This document shows positions 52,995 through 64,000 of a stretch of 64,000 bases of DNA, in pieces. Both the position numbers and the translations under genes were made by a program. Each line of letters begins with the position of its first letter. Positions within the stretch are counted from its first letter, which is position 1. Source of the DNA: Adiantum capillus-veneris (Eukaryota > Streptophyta > Polypodiopsida > Polypodiales > Pteridaceae); NCBI GenBank assembly GCA_014529385.2, contig CM043971.1, positions 25,954,769 to 26,018,768 on the forward strand, written 5' to 3'. The notes beneath the pieces are model-generated. The model was not told the origin of the DNA, searched no databases, and worked only from the letters and a program-made list of their open reading frames with translations.

Positions 52995-53230
52995 ACGATG
53001 CAGAAACCAATGTGTGAAACACGATCAGTGCAAGGTGTCATGATATTGGGATTGTCATCGTGTTGTGATTTCGATTATGATGGTTGTTTCCATCACAAGA
53101 TTAAGATTGAGATTGCGATTGTGATTGAGAGTGAGAGTGTGATTGAGATTCAGATTATGCACAAGATTGAGATTGAGAGTGAAAGTGAGATTGAGATAGC
53201 TCAAGGGTGGTCGGGAGGTTATGAAGCGAG
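52995..53230 (+). repeat. LTR fragment related to the chromovirus LTR
   Basis: CGATGCAGAAACCAATGTG, GTGCAAGGTGTCATGAT, a GAGATTGAGAGTGA hexamer-type run and GGTGGTCGGGAGGTT match 56365-56690 of the chromovirus 5' LTR. Heavily diverged. Confidence 0.65.
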
Positions 53231-53336
53231 TTATGCTCTTCTTGTAATGACTACCTTAAATCCATACTCTATATTTGCCTTGTTCATCAATCTATTTTGC
53301 TCTCCTGTGTCGCGTCCTTAATGGGGCATGAGAAGA

Positions 53337-53618
53337 TGGAGGGGGGGAGATGGGGAATACACCCAACACACATGTGAATGCCTTTCTATAGACCAAGGTA
53401 TTTATAATGCCCTTGTCCTCTCAAACCTTCAAAATATACACTTTACATTAACAAAACCCAGTCTACACACAACTCAACACACACCGGCTTGTCAAGACCA
53501 CCATTCAACACAAACACACTACAACAGCTTGTTCCATCACTTTTGACACACATTACACCTCGGTTTCACTCTCTTTGCACCACAAAACGGTTCATGTAAA
53601 CACACCTTCACCTTCATC

Positions 53619-53652
<34 letters not shown>

Positions 53653-53933
53653 GAGAAAGTGAAAAGAGGGGGAAAGAGGGAAACAAAACCCAAAGGGAGG
53701 GAATGGCTTGATATTACATAGCAGAGTGCTTCTTCAACCCTTACAATGCCCTCGGACTTACCGTTTTCTCTCACAGACCGTCCTATGCCAAAAAGACACA
53801 TTAAACAAATATTTCTTCTATCACTTGCCTACACAGGACATTCATACCTGCTTAAGAATTTTGTTATGCACTTGTCAACATACATATCCTTGCTTGTGTC
53901 CACTCTTAGCACTGACCAACTTTATCTGCACGA
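53337..53933 (-). repeat. Inverted partial copy of the segment C/D LTR
   Basis: The reverse complement aligns with about 34070-34650, including CTTCAAAATATACACTTTAC and the CA-rich tract near 53620-53650. It is truncated before the LTR start equivalent. Confidence 0.7.
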
Positions 53934-54800
53934 ATGTGCATTCATTTATCTCTCTAATGATGTATCTCATGCAAATAATGTGTTTATCCTTGCCAAGAAA
54001 AATTCAAATCTTCATTTTAGATGTAGTAGTGCATCATCACATCAACAAGACACCCATCCTATTTGTTCTAAGTGTAAGTATGATGGACACATTGCTCTGA
54101 ATGTAGTTTCATAGCTTGCAATCAACACCAAAAAAATGGTTTCATTAATGAACTTAGTGCATGTATGTAGACGCAGATGAACATCAAGATTGGGTTGAAG
54201 GCTCTCTCTTGAGTGCAATCTACACTAACACTCTACGTAATACAAAAGTTGGAACTCGTCAATGTGTATGCTTAGTTTGATCAATTACCATAAGATTATC
54301 ATTTCTCACGATGATAGAAGTTCTCACATTCTTATTTTCCAATGGCTTGTTAATAAACTAAAATTGACTGCTTCTCCATCTATGTAGAAAGTTTAAGCTT
54401 CATTTCAAGGCATAATATATAATAGGAGACAAAATGTAGGATACATAGAAGTGCAAATAGGGAGATACAAAAAAACACGTCATTTTTGAATTGCACATTT
54501 TCATTCCATAAATATCATTCTAAGTATTCCTTTTTGTCTTTGATACAATCATGCTATTGGTTATTACACACACATTGAATCCAAAAACGGATGAGAAATT
54601 AAGTACAGTCTCTCATCATAAATTGCTTCAAATGTGAAAGGCCTCTAGCCTTGTAGGGTGAGAATTGAGACTCCTCCCAACCATCCCTCTCTATACTTAT
54701 AGCCCCTGGCCTAACCCTTAGAGCCTCCTCCCCGGATCACTTTTGCATGTTGTCCATTGGGCCTTCCCCACTTAGCTTTCCCTAGGATCTTTAGCTTTAC
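53934..54800. other. Mixed debris with a knuckle-like peptide and probable LTR
   Basis: 54011-54112 can be read as a short peptide with CSKCKYDGHIALN, resembling a retroelement zinc knuckle lacking its last Cys. The right part, up to 54801, is probably the LTR of the reverse Ty3 remnant that follows, starting TGTAAAGC on the minus strand. The left LTR boundary is unknown. Confidence 0.35.
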
Positions 54801-54801
54801 A

Positions 54802-55171
54802 TTGCTCCCCTTCGGAGACAAGTTTTCATCCTCAAACACATCAAAAGAAAAAGTAGAAAATCTATGCTTAAGTACACTAAATTTTCTAAAGTGGTAGCTT
54901 GCTAGGGTCTATCTTTCTACTTGACGAGACCTTGCTTGCAAAAATGATTTTGTGTTCATAAAGTGTGATGATCCAGCATCTTTTCTGGCTTGAGAGGTTG
55001 AGTGGGTGGATTTATTATGTCAACCAGAATATCAGAGCCATTAACATTCCCTACTTGTCCTGCCGAGTTATATAAATAGATAACATGAAAGACATGATGA
55101 GCTTGTGAATGGCTGCTCTCACCGGCCACTCCCCCTCTTTCTCTTACTTTATACATGAACAACCCCTTCAC
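54802..55171 (-). pseudogene. Ty3 chromovirus-type pol C-terminus with polypurine tract, reverse orientation
   Basis: The minus-strand reading has HHVFHV, GQVGNV and LKPEKMLDHHTL, matching the integrase C-terminal stretch (VHPVFHVS, then PExxLD) and the start of a chromodomain in chromoviruses. The end reads GTTTGAGGATGAAAACTTG, then the purine tract CCGAAGGGGAGCA (54815-54803). An LTR start at 54801 follows. The upstream pol is missing. Confidence 0.6.
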
Positions 55172-55485
55172 TCACCACTAGCGATATTGCTAGGGGGGGC
55201 TTTAAAAGGTTCCCTTAAGAGGGTGCATGAATTATTGCTATCACCGTCCCACCAAGTCATCTACTAACGGTGCCAAGCAAGAACCGCCGACCACCGCTTG
55301 AGCCCACCAGAACAACCACTCGCGCCCTCGTGTGCCACCTAGCCGGTGCCGTATGCCGCCAGTGCAGTGCCCAACAGAGCCACACCATCGCCAACACTCC
55401 TAGGAGCTCGCTCACCACTGTGATACACAAAGCTTCACTCACACCCTGGCCCATATACACCGGCTCACAATTCCGTGCTAGTGCA
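55172..55485. other. GC-rich insertion relative to segment C
   Basis: Between GGCTTTAAAAGG near 55199 and GTGGGGTAATCCCATGA near 55487, D has about 270 bp not present in C (where 32080-32115 is continuous). The added sequence is GC-rich with open frames on both strands but no recognised domain. Confidence 0.5.
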
Positions 55486-55671
55486 TGTGGGGTAATCCCA
55501 TGACACGTGGATGCACCACGCGGCCCAGGTCTAAGGCCCTTGAAATTCCATCCAAGAAAACCACTTTGAAGGTTTCAATTTCCCCTCCCTTTGAAGGTTG
55601 TTATACCTTGCTCCAAGATTGGATTCTAGAGCCGCTGAGTTCGGCCAAAACTTCATCATACCGACTCCAAC

Positions 55672-56820
55672 TGTAATAGGATTAGTCTTTGAAGTTCTTA
55701 AAGTCGAAAAGAATGTAGCATGGCATATCTTTCGTTAGCACGATTTGAAAGATTGTTGAATAGTCTAATAAATAGAGCTTATACGAATGAGTTGAGATAT
55801 TAAGAGAGAACATATATTCTTTTTTTTAAATAATACACTAAAGACGGATTTGATAAAGATTAATGAATAACAGATAGTTTGTCTATGAACAGTAAAATTG
55901 AGATTTTTATTAATATCAATATTTTATATTTATGTGTTTTAGCTTAAAATGCATGAGTAGGCTTAAAATAAGTTGTAAAAGTAGTGGAGACCCAAAAATA
56001 GAGGTTTTATGAGGCGCGACCTAAAAGTTGCGTTTTTAGCTAAACAGAGATGTTTGTCGCAATTCTGTTCGCGCAGCCTTGTAGACCAGACCTATTTCCG
56101 TCGTTTTGAGTACCTGGATTGCTCTGTTCTGAGTTCGTTTGTAGAAGTTATGATGAAAACTAACAAAAGACAACAGCAGTGTAGTATACACAGGGACAGA
56201 TAGACATACAACATCATACAGCTCTCCCTGCTATCAACCAAGAAGTGGATTGTTTCTTCATGGTAGAGTATGGCAATTGAAATTATGAAGGTATATAATT
56301 ATGTTTTTATACTTTGATTATCATGTTGAATTGGTTGCACGAGTATGTTCTTTTGGCTATTTTGTAGGCGATGCAGAAATCAATGTGTGAAATAGGATCT
56401 GTGCAAAGTGTCATGATAGAAATCTAACCTTTACGGATCGCTTAGCGATCACGTTCTTATATTATTCTCGCAGGTATACTTGGTACGAAAATCGTGCAGG
56501 CTTTTCGAGGAAAAGAAGGATAAAAGCACGACGGGTGGTGCGTTTGGGGATCATTCACCGATCTCTTCTTCTGCGAGTGCGATTGCGAGTGCGAGTGAGA
56601 GTGAGAGTGAGAGTGCGAGTGTGAGTGCGAGTGCGAATGAGACGCTGCATGCAAGCAAACTGAAGCTCGGGGGTGGTCGGGAGGTTCGAGCTCCGTACAA
56701 CGGAGTGCGCCCGTATTCAATTGCTCCTCTGTTGTATCAAAAGTCTGCAAAGATTCATCAATACAAAGATCTCTTTCTGTACCTTTTGCTGTCTATCTCT
56801 ATTATTCGTTTCCCATGAGA
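55672..56820 (+). repeat. 5' LTR of the chromovirus (1149 bp)
   Basis: Starts TGTAATAGGATTAG and ends CCCATGAGA, where the other LTR ends CTCGTGACA, so the CA terminus has mutated. Contains a GAGTGC/GAGTGA hexamer array at about 56574-56638. Confidence 0.95.
56574..56638. repeat. GAGTGN hexamer array in the 5' LTR
   Basis: About eleven GAGTGC, GAGTGA or GAGTGT units. The same array is at 61620-61686. It gives Ser/Glu and His/Ser dipeptide ORFs that are not genes. Confidence 0.9.
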
Positions 56821-56822
56821 AT

Positions 56823-56834
56823 TGGTATCAGAGC
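56823..56834 (+). promoter_or_regulatory. Primer binding site (initiator tRNA-Met)
   Basis: TGGTATCAGAGC, 2 bp after the 5' LTR, complementary to the 3' end of plant initiator tRNA-Met. Confidence 0.9.
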
Positions 56835-56864
56835 AAGCGGTTGATTCTGGACATAGAAGGATAC

Positions 56865-57330
56865 GAGAGGAGGATGAAGGAGCAAGAAGACCTGATTCGG
56901 CGACTATGAGAAGATCTGAAAATTGCAAATCGGGAGCGTGTTGAGGCTCTGCGGGGCAAAGCAGCACGAGAGCTTGATATCTATGTAGACCTTGATGGCC
57001 AACATGAAGGTGAAAACCATGCTAATCCACCTGGAAACAATAATCATCGTGGCGGCGCTGGGGTACCGCCAAAAGAAACAATGACGATATGGGAGAAGCA
57101 ACAACCAAATCATTCTTAACGAAGGCTAAGCTTAAAGAGTTTGATGGCATAAGAAAGATATGCGAAGATTTAGAAGCGTGGATTGAAGAACTCAAAGATT
57201 TGGATTATACTTTCAATATCAAGAACACGACCACGAGACTTTCGAATGCTCGAGCAAGGTGACCGATAAGACAATACGTACCAAGATGGCTCAATTGGAG
57301 ACTTTTGGCGATGCGTACGATAAAGTTAAG
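56865..57330 (+). pseudogene. gag: Gag remnant of the chromovirus
   Basis: Open pieces read ERRMKEQEDLIRRL, a stop, DLKIANRERVEALRGKAARE, and GENHANPPGNNNHRGGAG. Further on, a gag-end-like part with FGDAYDK in a shifted frame resembles 52270-52400. Multiple stops and shifts; the central capsid domain is not recognisable. Confidence 0.5.
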
Positions 57331-57900
57331 TCATCTACCCCTTCTTTGTGATGTTTTATGTCTTTGATACGTCCTTTGAAAGCTTTTGTGAGATCGAATT
57401 TATGCGTAGAAGTTGAGATTAAAATTTGAATTTCTTAATTGATTTGGATAGTATTCATTGCTTCTTATCATTTAAATTGATTGAGAAATTAAACTTGAAA
57501 TTAAATCGAGAAGTTAAAAGACTTGTGGACTTAACTAGTGGTAATAATAGTTTCACGAAAGAGTTAGTAGAAAATTTGTTTTTTTTTTTTCTTTGAAGAG
57601 TCGAAATCATAAAGATGATTTCTATAACATAAACATTGATATGCATGATGTTATCATTGGTATCAATTAGATCATTGAAAATCATGTTTTGATTGATTGT
57701 TAAGAAAGAAAAATATATCTTTAATCATTTGATGATGATAAGTCACACTCTTTGTGGAAAGAAAGAGATTCTAAATCTAGTTTTGGCAATGGAATTGATA
57801 AGGTGACTTAGATAAGAGTGTGAGACGTTGCTTGTGTTTGCTAATGAGATTAAAGAGAATCTGGGGATAAACATAAAGAGACAAATCTATAATTTATAGA
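57331..57900. other. AT-rich stretch where protease would be expected
   Basis: No protease motif (D-[ST]-G-A) is readable in any frame. It is probably a diverged or deleted gag-protease junction. Confidence 0.5.
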
Positions 57901-60679
57901 GGATCTCTTACATGAAGTTAAGGATGTGTTCCAAACGATCTTCCTGGTATACCTCCGCCTAGAGCGGTAGACCATGCCATAGATCTATATCCAGGAGCGA
58001 CACCTTATTCCAGATCTCCATACAGGTTCAATATTGATGAGCTTAAAGAGCTCAAGATACAACTTGATGATCTTTTGAAAAAGGGTTTCATTAAACCTAG
58101 TGTATCTCCTTGGGGTAGTCCTGTGTTATTCCAAAAGAAAAAGGATGGTACATATAGGTTATGCATCGACTATAGGGGATTAAACAAAAAGACCATTAAG
58201 AACAAATATCCTCTTCCTCACATAGATGAACTGCTTAGTCATTTGAGTGGTGCCACAATATTTTCAAAGGTTGAACTTCGTTCTAGCTACCATCAAATCC
58301 GTATCAAGGCTGAGGACATTCCAAAGATTTCTTTTCGTACAGTTATGGACATTATGAATTTAGAGTTCTTGCTTTTGGTTTGACTAATGCACCAACAACT
58401 TTCATGTGCTTAATGAATCATATTTTTCACCCGTATCTTGAGGAATTCATTCTAGTATTCTTGTATAATATTTTGTGTATTCTACGAATGAAGAAGATCA
58501 TGCATTACACTTAAAGAAAACATTTGAGGTTTTGCGTGAACATAAATTGTATGCCAAAGCAAGTAAGTATTCTTTTGCAAAGGATCAGATTGTGTATTTG
58601 GGAAGAGTGATTTCTAAAGAGGGGATTCACATTGATCTTGATAAAGTTAAGACTATGTTAGTAAGAGATGTAAGAAGATTTATGGGTCTAGCACAATATG
58701 AGAGAGCACAGATTAAAGATTTCTCTAAGATAGCAAGTCCTTTGACCGAATTGACCAAGAAAGACAAGGGTTTTGTGTGGACTTCTAGCTGTGAGACTAC
58801 TTTTGAGACCTTGAAGGCTAAAATAGCGGAAAATTTTGTTTTAAAAGTTCCTGAGATGGGCAAACCATTTGTTGTGTCCTGTGACGCTAGTGGTGAACAA
58901 TTAGGTTGTGTTTTGACACAAGAAGGAAGAGTGGTTGCATATGAGTTTAGGAAATTAAGACGACATGAATTGAGCTATGCAACACATGATCTAGAATTGC
59001 TTGCTGTTGTTCATGCATTGAAGCATTGGTGTCATCTCTTGCTTGGTGTAAAATTTGAATTGTGTACTAATCATCAAAACTTGAAGTATATTTTCACTCA
59101 ACCATTGTTAAATAACAAACAAAGAAGATGGATTGAATTGCTGGCTGAGTATGACTTTGATTTGAAGTATTTGTGTGAAAAAGAAAATAAAGTTGCAGAT
59201 GCATCGAGTCGTAGGCCCATGTGTAATTTGTTGACTGTTGTGCGATCCAATTTGATTGATGAGATACATACTGAAGTTGAAAATGATTCCTTTTATATGC
59301 CTATTTTGAAATTCTTGCGTGAGAATATTGGTGAGATGTATGAAAACAGATATCACTTGTATAAGGGAAATCTGTATTGTTATGATCGCTTGTGTATTCC
59401 TGCAAATTCTTCTTTTAAGAGTCAAATTCTGCATGAGTGTCATAATTCACCTTTTTTCTGGTCATCCTGGATTAAATAAGACATATGAAAAGATTAAAAC
59501 CTTATTCTTTTAGCCGCGTATGAAATTGGATGTTAAGAATTATGTGTGTGAGTGCTTTCAATGTCAACAAGTTAAGATTGAGCATAAGAGGATACCTGGT
59601 GACCTTCAACCCTTAGACATTCCTTTACAGAAGTGGGAGTGTATATCCATGGACTTTATCATTAGACTTCCTACTACTCGTGGAGGGTATGATTCGATCT
59701 TTCTGGTGGTAGATAGACTCACAACACAAGCTCACTTCTTTCCTGTAAAAATAACTTATACTGCATTGACCATTGTATACTTGTTTATGAAAGAGATATT
59801 TCGTTTGCATGGCATGCCCAAGAGCATAGTGTCTGACAGAGATTCTAAGTTCACTTCTCATTTCTGGAGAGCGACTTTTGACTCTATAGGTATCCAGTTA
59901 CGCATGTCTAATGCTTTCCATCCTCAAACCGATGCGAAAACGGAGAGAGTGAATCGTATTTTAGAAGATATGTTACGAATGTATGTCAATGAAAACCAAT
60001 CTAATTGGAATGAATATCTACCTTTGGTGGTTGAATTTTCATATAACAGTTCATAACATTCATCTATTAGGATGACTCCGTTTGAGGCAATGTATGGCTA
60101 TAACTATCCTACACCTATTCATTTTCTTAATTCGAGGAATAAGGTAGAACTGTCACATGAGATGCTTGAGAAAATGGATAGCGAGTTGGCCAAAATCAGG
60201 GGAAATATTAGAGAATCTCAAAAGAGACATAAACTGTATTATGACAAGAAACATCGTGTTGTGGAGTATGAAACTGGTGATATGGTTTTTTAAAGGTTAT
60301 TCCTGAGAAGTCTCATTTCATTCTTGGAAATGATAGAAGATTGTCTCCACGATTTGTTGGTCCATTTAAAATTTTGAAACGCATTGGTTCATTAGCTTAC
60401 AAATTGGAATTGCCTTCTCATGTTAAAGTGCATCATGTATTCTATGTGAGTTTATTGAAAAAGTATGTTCCTAATGTGCATCATGTTTTAGAGGACAACT
60501 CTAAGTTCAAAGATGACGGACCATTGACTGTAGAACCAGACTTAGTACTAGATAGGCGTTTTAAACATCTGAGAAATAGAGACATTGTGGAAGTTTTGGA
60601 TAAGTGGCAGAACTATCCAGTAGAGGATGCATCATGGATTGATCTTAGTGTTTTGCAAAGAGAATTTTCCTCTCTTTAG
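57901..60679 (+). pseudogene. pol: Chromovirus pol: RT, RNase H, integrase, chromodomain; inactivated
   Basis: RT begins with [11 protein letters not shown] and has [24 protein letters not shown] and [11 protein letters not shown]. The catalytic box that should contain two Asp reads FLYNILC, and a frame change follows at about 58480. The RNase H part has VVSCDASGEQLGCVL and YATHDLELLAVVHALKHW. Integrase: zinc-binding HECH, a frame shift near 59455, a TAG near 59513, then CECFQCQQVK; core MDFIIRLP, VSDRDSKFTSHFW and TDAKTERVNRILEDML keep D, D and E. There is a TAA at 60054 and a stop at 60290. The C-terminal chromodomain-like region has VLDRRFKHLRNRD, KWQNYPVEDASW and LQREF. The lost RT Asp pair and the breaks mean it cannot move itself. 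Confidence 0.9.
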
Positions 60680-60706
60680 ACCAACTCTGAGGACAGAGTT
60701 AATTTT

Positions 60707-60719
60707 GATAAGGGGAGAA
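60707..60719 (+). promoter_or_regulatory. Polypurine tract of the chromovirus
   Basis: GATAAGGGGAGAA ends directly before the 3' LTR TGTAATAGG. Confidence 0.9.
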
Positions 60720-61868
60720 TGTAATAGGATTAGTCTTTGAAGTTCTTAAAGTCGAAAAGAATGTAGCATGGCATATCCTTCGTTAGCACGATTTGAAAGA
60801 TTGTTGAATAGTCTAATAAATAGAGCTTATACGAATGAGTTGAGATATTAAGAGAGAACATATATTCTTTTTTTTAAATAATACACTAAAGACGGATTTG
60901 ATAAAGATTAATGAATAACAGATAGTTTGTCTATGAACAATAAAATTGAGATTTTTATTAATATCAATATTTTATATTTATGTGTTTTAGCTTAAAATGC
61001 ATGAGTAGGCTTAAAATAAGTTGTAAAAGTAGTGGAGATCCAAAAATAGAGGTTTTATGAGTCGCGACCTAAAAGTTGTGTTTTTAGCTAAACAGCGATG
61101 TTTTTCGCAATTCTGTTCGCGTTGCCTTGTAGACCAGACCTATTTTCCTCGTTTTGAGTACCTGGATTGCTCTGTTCTGAGTTCGTTTGTAGAAGTTATG
61201 ATGAAAACAAACAAAAGGCAACAGCAGTGTAGTATACACAGGGACAGACAGACATACAACATCATACAGCTCTCCCTGCTATCAACCAAGAAGTGGATTG
61301 TTTCTTCATGGTAGAGTATGGCATTTGAAATTATGAAGGTATATTATTATGCTTTTTTACTTTGATTATCATGTTGAATTGGTTGCATGAGTATGTTCTT
61401 TTGGCTATTTTGTAGGCGATGCAGAAATCAATGTGTGAAACAGGATCTGTGCAAAGTGTCATGATAGAAATCTAACCTTTACGGATCGCTTAGCGATCAC
61501 GTTCTTATATTATTCTCGCAGGTATACTTGGTACGAAAATCGTGCAGGCTTTTCGAGGAAAAGAAGGATAAAAGCACGACGGGTGGTGCGTTTGGGGATC
61601 ATTCACCGATCTCTTCTTCTACGAGTGCGAGTGCGAGTGCGAGTGAGAGTGAGAGTGAGAGTGCGAGTGTGAGTGCGAGTGCGAATGAGACGCTGCATGC
61701 AAGCGAACTGAAGCTCGGGGGTGGTCGGGAGGTTCGAGCTCCGTACAACGGAGTGCGCCCGTATTCAATTGCTCCTCTGTTGTATCAAAAGTCTGCAAAG
61801 ATTCATCAATACAAAGATCTCTTTCTGTACCTTTTGCTGTCTATCTCTATTATTCATTTCTCGTGACA
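60720..61868 (+). repeat. 3' LTR of the chromovirus (1149 bp)
   Basis: TGTAATAGG...GTGACA, followed by CCAAC. By eye it differs from the 5' LTR at some 2% of sites. Confidence 0.95.
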
Positions 61869-62620
61869 CCAACCCCCTTCAGCCTTGTTACATTTCGACT
61901 CCTATGAGTTCTCAAACAGAGGCCGCAAAAGAATACAAAGAGCATCTAATTTGGCACCATCTGCAAATTGATGCTGACGTCTTCTAGTTGTATCTTGCTG
62001 ATCAAGAATCTTATTGACAAGGGGACAACCGCTATGGAATTTTTAGATTATGTACCACATTCTCAAACTTGGTTGAGACCCAAAAAATTCCAGATCGCAT
62101 GATTTCCAACACCGTCGACTTGGCCCATAACTGGCCACCGATAAAACTTCAACTCATCATAACTAGCTATCCAAAGCTCTGATTGGTAATCCAAGAAAAT
62201 AGGCATGCTTCAAAATTCAAGCATTACACATCTATTTGCTGGCATCTGCTTGGGCCATTTGTCCCCAGCTGCCCTCCCCATCGGGGATCTGCTAAACCTT
62301 CTAAGTTTGCATTGTAATAATTTGAGCACAGGGACTCCGTTTGACGAGCCGTCTGGACCGGCTTCTAGAGCACATCAAACACTACATTTTAGAGCACAGA
62401 CTTAGCACTTTGGGCACCTTCATATGCAATCCCATCTAGACTATCCTTGAGCTTTTTGTTCTAAAAATCTGCTTTAAACATACATTCCCGCTACCCTTTG
62501 GCTACCCAGGGACTCCATACCTGCTCTAGCCTTCTCTATTGCACCTGCCTGCAGCTTTTTCCAAGCTTATAACACTTTCCAGATCACACCAACTTTGGAT
62601 GCACCAACATATGCAAGACA
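61869..62620. other. Noncoding linker of segment D
   Basis: Matches 32290-33010 of segment C. No gene was seen. Confidence 0.7.
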
Positions 62621-63480
62621 ATGGGTGAAGGGAGACTGGTAGCCGAGTTACTCGAGGCTATCATAGCTAAGAGTTCCTTTGAGAAGTGGGGTTTTCATGT
62701 TATCAGTCCAATCCCTAAGTCAACTAGAAGTAAGAAATACATTGTGGTAGCCATTTACTACCTTACTATGTGGGTCAAGGCTAAGGCAGTTAAGGAGGTA
62801 AATGCACATGTTATGGATGAGTTTACTTTTGATAGCACTTGTTGCCATTATGGATTTCCATTTGTGCTCATCTTTTATAGAGATCACGGGTTTAGAAGAA
62901 ACTTAATGTGTGCATTGGTTGAGAATTCGAAGTAGAACATTCAACATTAGTTTTCTTCACCCTATTACCTCCAATGCAATGGTCTAGTGGAGAGTTCCAA
63001 CGGAGACATCATCAAGATCTTGACAAAATATGTGTACAAGTAGGAAGCAAAGTGGAAGGCTAATCTACAGAAGTGCTTGTGGTCATACATAACATCTTAC
63101 AATGTGGCTAAGAATTTCACTCCGTTTGAGTTGGTCTATGGAGAGTGCTACTAGTGCAATATTCGTAGGTAGGTTCTTCCAAGGGTATGTGGTGAGTCAA
63201 TGCCACTCAATAGGATGTTTTGCAAGATCAAATTGCTAGTCTTGAAGCTTTGCAAATGGAGAGAGAGGGAACAACATAGTACTATGTGAAGTAGCGAGAG
63301 AAGCTGGTTGCCAACTTCAATCAAAGCTCGTCAGACAAGAAGATACAGAAAGAAGACCTGGTGATGAATTATGAAACTTACTTGGATTTAACTTTCTAAA
63401 AGAAGTTCAAAAAGAAGTGGAAGGGTCCATACAAGGTGTAGAAGGCTTTTTCTGATAGGACCGATATTAGTCTCCGATGT
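62621..63480 (+). pseudogene. Ty3/gypsy integrase pseudogene (copy D)
   Basis: Same features as 33011-33866: KYIVVAIYYLTMWVKAK, FVLIFYRDHGFRRNLM (intact where copy C has a TGA) and CNGLVESSNGDIIK. The TAG stops after ENSK, YVYK, YVK and YKV are shared with copy C. It is slightly better preserved before the second catalytic region. Confidence 0.75.
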
Positions 63481-63504
63481 GCATAACATTGTAGATAAGG
63501 GGGT

Positions 63505-64000
63505 TGGGCAACCAACCTAGAAAGATAGTGTGCGGTAGAGATAAACCTTTGTACATATCTTGTACATATGGTCAATTTTTCTCAAGTTTCTTAAGTATTA
63601 GTATGGTGTTTCCGTCTTTAAGTTCAATTAGCTTGCTTTTTGTTAGACATAAATGTTCAACAAGGTGGTTGGGCAAAGATGGTGCTGTCATAGTTGGTTG
63701 ATGCTACGAGTGGTCACAAGGAGGGATATGTATGCGGAAAGACTGCTCAAGCAGGTATGAAGGTGATAGAAAAAATGTATGTTTAATGTGGATTTTTGGC
63801 ACAAGAAGGTCTTTGAGAGCTGAGGGTGAATCTCTATGGGATGTTTTTGTTGAAGCTCACCATTGTGGCATTGCAAGGGTTGTAAAACCACTCTTCTAAG
63901 AAATTTTAAGCCACTCCCTCCCTTTGGATTTAATTTCACTCTTGCTCCCCTCTTTTCTCTTGCTCTTTGTGTGTGTGTCAGTGTCTGTAGAGGTGTGCGA
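63505..64000 (+). repeat. 3' LTR of the decayed Ty3 element (copy D), cut by the window end
   Basis: Starts TGGGCAACC after GATAAGGGGGT and matches 33888-34385. It continues past the window. Confidence 0.7.

Larger units (their letters stand above)
55672..61868 (+). mobile_element. Ty3/gypsy chromovirus, 6.2 kb, two 1149-bp LTRs, defective
   Basis: LTRs lie at 55672-56820 and 60720-61868, equal in length and nearly identical. The 5-bp target CCAAC flanks both sides (55667-55671 and 61869-61873), and segment C retains the empty site. The initiator tRNA-Met site TGGTATCAGAGC is at 56823-56834. The polypurine tract GATAAGGGGAGAA precedes the 3' LTR. The interior is short (3.9 kb): a stop-ridden gag remnant, no recognisable protease, then RT, RNase H, integrase and a chromodomain in several frames. 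The chromodomain puts it in the chromovirus branch of Ty3/gypsy. Confidence 0.95.
55486..64000 (+). repeat. Segment D of the duplication, split by the chromovirus
   Basis: 55486-55671 and 61869-64000 match segment C (32102-34385). The break is the 6.2-kb chromovirus insertion. Confidence 0.85.

Noticed and set aside
53708-54114. Two overlapping plus-strand ORFs of over 120 codons
   Set aside because: They mostly lie on an inverted copy of a noncoding LTR; the counterpart at 63.7-63.9 kb gives a similar antisense frame, showing it is shared sequence and not a gene.
56457-56750. Minus-strand ORF with a Ser-His repeat
   Set aside because: It is the complement of the GAGTGN hexamer array in the chromovirus LTR.

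Overview
The window reads as nuclear DNA of a land plant and consists almost entirely of transposable elements and their debris. Plant signs are a CACTA (En/Spm) transposon with tnp2-type transposase domains, a Ty3 chromodomain retrotransposon primed by initiator tRNA-Met, and several short-LTR retroelements with the same primer site. I cannot name the species. I identified no intact host gene; two stretches (9.39-9.60 kb and 10.86-11.62 kb) could be host exon remnants but are unassigned.

Layout. 0.9-6.05 kb: a nearly intact gag plus protease unit of a Ty3-type retroelement that has no reverse transcriptase or integrase before its polypurine tract. 7.56-8.1 kb: the 3' end and probable LTR of another Ty3 element. 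8.1-12.5 kb: mostly featureless. 12.6-18.5 kb: two short-LTR (136-155 bp) non-coding retroelements, T1A and T2A, whose interiors are built of tandem repeats. 19.0-20.6 kb: a broken ORF joining a coiled coil, an RRM-like ORF1 domain and an endonuclease/exonuclease/phosphatase domain. 21.28-29.10 kb: a complete-ended 7.8-kb CACTA transposon. 29.1-34.65 kb: decayed gag, an inverted T-family fragment, a gag and integrase pseudogene pair and an LTR. 36.73-39.14 kb: T4, a 2.4-kb LTR element in reverse orientation carrying an unrecognised decayed ORF. 39.65-52.25 kb: a second copy of the 13.8-30.45 kb segment, without the CACTA element but with a nested reverse element, T3. 52.25-55.2 kb: further Ty3 debris. 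55.67-61.87 kb: a 6.2-kb Ty3 chromovirus with two 1149-bp LTRs. 61.87-64.0 kb: continuation of a second copy of the 32.1-34.4 kb region.

The main structural fact is a direct segmental duplication. Segment A (13.8-30.45 kb) matches segment B (39.65-52.25 kb), and C (32.1-34.4 kb) matches D (55.5-64 kb), in the same order and orientation. Because one paralogue often keeps the empty site, insertion boundaries can be read to the base: ATA for the CACTA element, CCAAC for the chromovirus, TCCTC for T3, CCCAT for T1, ATGAG for T2 and TTGCC for T4.

Nothing here looks like a cooperating host pathway. The parts with most biological interest are the RT-less gag-protease unit with its repeated W-[VI]-P-K motif, the short-LTR family with minisatellite interiors and a conserved core, the CACTA element with a readable splice structure in its second gene, and the ORF1-endonuclease fusion without reverse transcriptase.
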